Below are positions 61,339 through 64,000 of a DNA stretch of 64,000 nucleotides, piece by piece. The DNA comes from Desmodus rotundus (lineage: Eukaryota > Chordata > Mammalia > Chiroptera > Phyllostomidae): NCBI RefSeq assembly GCF_022682495.2, contig NC_071397.1, positions 16,688,739 to 16,752,738 on the forward strand, given 5' to 3'. A program made the position numbers and the translations under genes. Under the pieces are notes generated by a model. That model had not been told where the DNA came from. It saw only the letters and a program-made list of their open reading frames with translations, and did not search any database. Positions within the stretch are counted from its first letter, which is position 1. Each line of letters opens with the position of its first letter.

Positions 61339-63639
61339 TACTTGCTTTACTTTATCCAAACAAATTGTCCTTTTAATGAAGGCTTTTCTCCAGTCCCCTT
61401 TTCTGCTTCCATCTTCCAAACCAACTGAGCACATTTAAAAGGCCTGGGGTTCATTAATTTTAAGTGTTCGATAAATTAGTGGAAATAATCAAAAGGCCTG
61501 ATTCTTTCTGATAATGACAATTTGATGTTAGTATAAACCAGGAGATTAAGCTGGGAACATATGCTCCTTTGCCAAGAGAGACTGCTATAATTAAATAGTG
61601 AATGCATCTACGAGGTGCTCTCACGCCTGATTAATTAGTAATCAGGTGCACGAACTCCACTTTCCAGTAACACCTTGTCTGTTATTGGTTAATTACCTTT
61701 CTGCCTTATCATACGTCAGGGAGCCAGCCCCTCCCACCACTGGAGGGCCCCGGGCTGCTGAAGGCTGCGTGCAGCCTTGAGACCTTGGTCAAACCCATAT
61801 TCTCCATTGGCCTCTGCCTGGAACCCTGAGCCCTTTCTTCCATCGCAGGGTGAAACAGACCAAGGATCATTCTTATTAAGCATAAGCTTCTGAACGTTAC
61901 TAAGAAAATCATCCCCAAAGGAACAGGTGATGAACAGGCTCCTGTTTTTCTATTCTCATTTTGATTGTTGTTCTCATTGAAATTTCTTCCCAGTATAACA
62001 GACATGAGTCTGTGGCTTTCTCCCAACACTGTACACATTGTGAGAGCAGGTACAATGGCCAACATGTTCTCTTACATGTTCTACTTTATCACTACTTGCA
62101 AGACCTCTCGTATATTATTTCTTTATCCTAGTGCATAGTTCACCCACTTTTCTGTCTTTAATAATAATAATAATAATAATAAAGCTACTAGCCCAATTTC
62201 TCATCTCTTTTTATTCTAGAATGTCTAACTGATCCACTTATGCTCACACTGATCTATGCATTTTCTGAAGTCGGAAAGCACTTTAAAATCTTACTGTGAT
62301 ACTTATCCTAAGCTAGCTCTCAATTTAGCAAATATTTATCCAGCATCAACTGTGGTTAATCTAGGATTACATCAACTGTTAGCTCTGTCTCTAAATCTTT
62401 GAGGGAGGGATTTTTCTCATGTACCTAGGCCATTAGACATTGCTGGGTACTTAATTTTCATGGACCAATCTAGAAATCCTAAGTTTATAGTATCCAGTTA
62501 AGCTCTGGATACCCAGTGCTTAACTGACAATTACAACAAATTAAAGGAATAAAAACAGAAAACCATCCTCTTAAAGGAACCAAAAGACAAAATTTAAAAA
62601 AGTTAGGCTCACTCAGAAGGAAAAGTGAAAGAGAATATGAACAAGATATCAAAAAACATGCAAAAGGCTATAACAATCAAATACTCTTCTATAAGAGAAA
62701 GAATTGAAATATTATAGTAGAATCAAACTCTAAGAAAGATAAATGAGAAAAACCCCAGGAATCATTTGGAAAGGGAGATAAGTTTATTTAAAAATGTCAT
62801 AAAAATCATCCTTGTCAATAGTTCACAGGAAGCTGTAGATTTCAGTGCATCTGCACCTTCTTCCTTAAGCCACACAGGTAAGAAAAGTAAGGTTCCATGA
62901 AAAGGTATTTTCAAAGCCACTCTAGTTGTTTTATAGATTTATTCAACCCCAAATAAGTATAACTTATACTTATAAGAGGAATGGTTGGAGGAAGGGAAGA
63001 ATAGAAACATCATTTTTCCCACTAGGAAGATGATAAAATTTACAGTAGAGGGAAAATAATCAATGTATCCAAAATCCCCTAGGTGAAAAAGAAGCTGTAC
63101 GTATCACACACTATAGCGACCGTTGTGATGAGTAACTCTCCCAAGGCTGACCCTCCACATACCGGGCTGCCATCATAGGCTGCTCACTTGTCCTTTTGTT
63201 CACTGAGTCAGTCGGGGCCCATTCTTGGGAAACCAAGGCTTCCTGGCCCAGGGAGCTGTCGTGTCTCTACCTCCGGACCAGCGGCTTCTGAACTGAGTGG
63301 ACACTGATCCTGTTCAGACTTTGCACCAGCACAGATGGTTCCCACCTCCTGAGAGCACTCTGCCCCCAAACAGACATTGAAACCAAAACGTACATTGAAA
63401 AGCTATCGCTCACTTGATTACAGCGAATGCGTGAATATCATTCAATTTGAGAAAAGTAGTTTCAGAAGCAGAGGAAATGGAGAAAAGTTACCAGGAATAG
63501 AGAAGATGAGAGAAGTCTGCTTTCTATCCCCCTGCTACTTGTACATGTCCTTCTGCAGACAGGTCAGCCACGTGAGCCTGGCTCAGAGGGTCACTTCTTC
63601 CCAACACCGTTTCTGTGTCACGAGGGTGGAGCCACAGAG
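61339..63639. other. Unassigned intron sequence
   Basis: Contains a near-palindrome at 61626-61646, a (TAA)n run at 62158-62183 and a 118-codon minus-strand ORF at 61709-62065 without a recognisable product. No exon with convincing splice sites found. Confidence 0.45.
62158..62183. repeat. (TAA)n microsatellite
   Basis: About eight uninterrupted TAA units. Confidence 0.95.
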
Positions 63640-63895
63640 ATTGGTGGGGAGGAATGTGGGCGCTGGAGTCCAACAGCCTAAATTTGAACCCTGGATCTTT
63701 CAGCTCCCAGATGTAGGCAACTGACAAGTTACTCACCATTCTGAACCTTGGTCACTTCATCTGAAAAATGGGAATAATCCTACTATCTACCTCCTAGGGT
63801 TATTGGGAAGAAAAACTAAAATAACCTATGCAATATTCTCAGTGCAGTGTCTGGCACGTAATGGAAGATAAATGAGCTATTATTACCACTGTTAT
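63640..63895 (+). repeat. MIR SINE
   Basis: Near-complete sense MIR: 'aatttgaaccctggatcttt', 'acttcatctgaaaaatggga', 'cctcctagggttattgggaa', 'cagtgcagtgtctggcacgt'. Confidence 0.85.
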
Positions 63896-64000
63896 CATGC
63901 ATACTTAGGATTCTAAGAACCAGTGAGCAAAACCCAAGAAATACGCGTTTATTCGCTTTACTCTTTTCACAGCTGCACCTAATCATGATGAGCCATGGTA

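Noticed and set aside
61709..62065. 118-codon minus-strand ORF in the gene's direction
   Set aside because: No recognisable domain and no convincing splice acceptor in frame. The donor-like ggtaattaacc at its end is weak. Could be chance in a slightly GC-richer stretch.
63260..63370. Possible further exon on the minus strand (acceptor tttgggggcag, donor-like gaggtagaga)
   Set aside because: Two frames are open, the donor is poor, and the peptide resembles nothing in fibrocystin that I know.

Overview
This is vertebrate nuclear DNA from a bat, probably a yangochiropteran microbat. The best evidence is four tRNA-derived SINEs of the bat Ves family ('gtgtggctcag...' heads, tRNA-like B-box 'gattcctgatcagagcac', AT-rich tails). 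Mammalian LINE-1, LINE-2, MIR, MLT1 and Tigger remnants sit alongside young-looking non-autonomous hAT and Tc1/mariner-like DNA elements of the kind known to be abundant in microbats. There are no bacterial-style genes. Almost all open reading frames are chance ORFs or lie in transposon remains, often antisense to them.

The one cellular gene I can support lies on the minus strand and is represented by two short coding exons. Exon A is 60 nt (60651-60710) and exon B is 138 nt (15948-16085). Both have good splice sites and both are flanked by phase-1 introns. Joined across the split codon G|AC (Asp), they give one open frame that enters a G8 domain (motifs [15 protein letters not shown] and [12 protein letters not shown]). 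I identify this as PKHD1 (fibrocystin/polyductin), second G8 domain region. The window is therefore the interior of a very large gene: the end of an upstream intron (60711-64000), exon A, a 44,565-bp intron, exon B, and the start of the next intron (1-15947). Coding sequence is about 0.3% of the window.

Layout. 1-15947: intron with MIR, L2 and old L1 remnants, one Ves SINE, a 3 kb AT-rich stretch nearly free of recognisable repeats (5.5-8.7 kb), a perfect 66-bp tandem duplication inside a MIR (13051-13182), and a nested L1-in-L1 (13.3-14.6 kb). 15948-16085: exon B. 16086-60650: the big intron, holding a palindromic hAT MITE (19.1 kb), a TG/GA microsatellite (21.1 kb), a nearly full-length degenerate L1 in the same orientation as the gene (21.5-27.2 kb), an inverted L1 fragment (27.5-28.3 kb), L2/MIR/Ves nests (29.5-30.9 kb), an old L1 cluster (32-34.1 kb), a Tigger remnant (41.0 kb), a 5'-truncated L1 (46.0-47.1 kb), an MLT1 LTR (47.3-47.8 kb), a 460-bp hAT element (51.9 kb), a diverged local duplication (52.7 and 55.1 kb), an L2 copy, and the first of two related TA-flanked MITEs (56.7 kb). 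60651-60710: exon A. 60711-64000: upstream intron with the second MITE only 400 bp from exon A, a homeodomain-type palindrome, and a MIR.

I found no undescribed coding system. The most useful observations are the two PKHD1 exons, which simple ORF scanning misses, and several structural curiosities: clean target-site duplications, twin-priming inversions, a local duplication and hairpins. All repeat names come from recognising consensus features by eye, and coordinates of old repeats are approximate.
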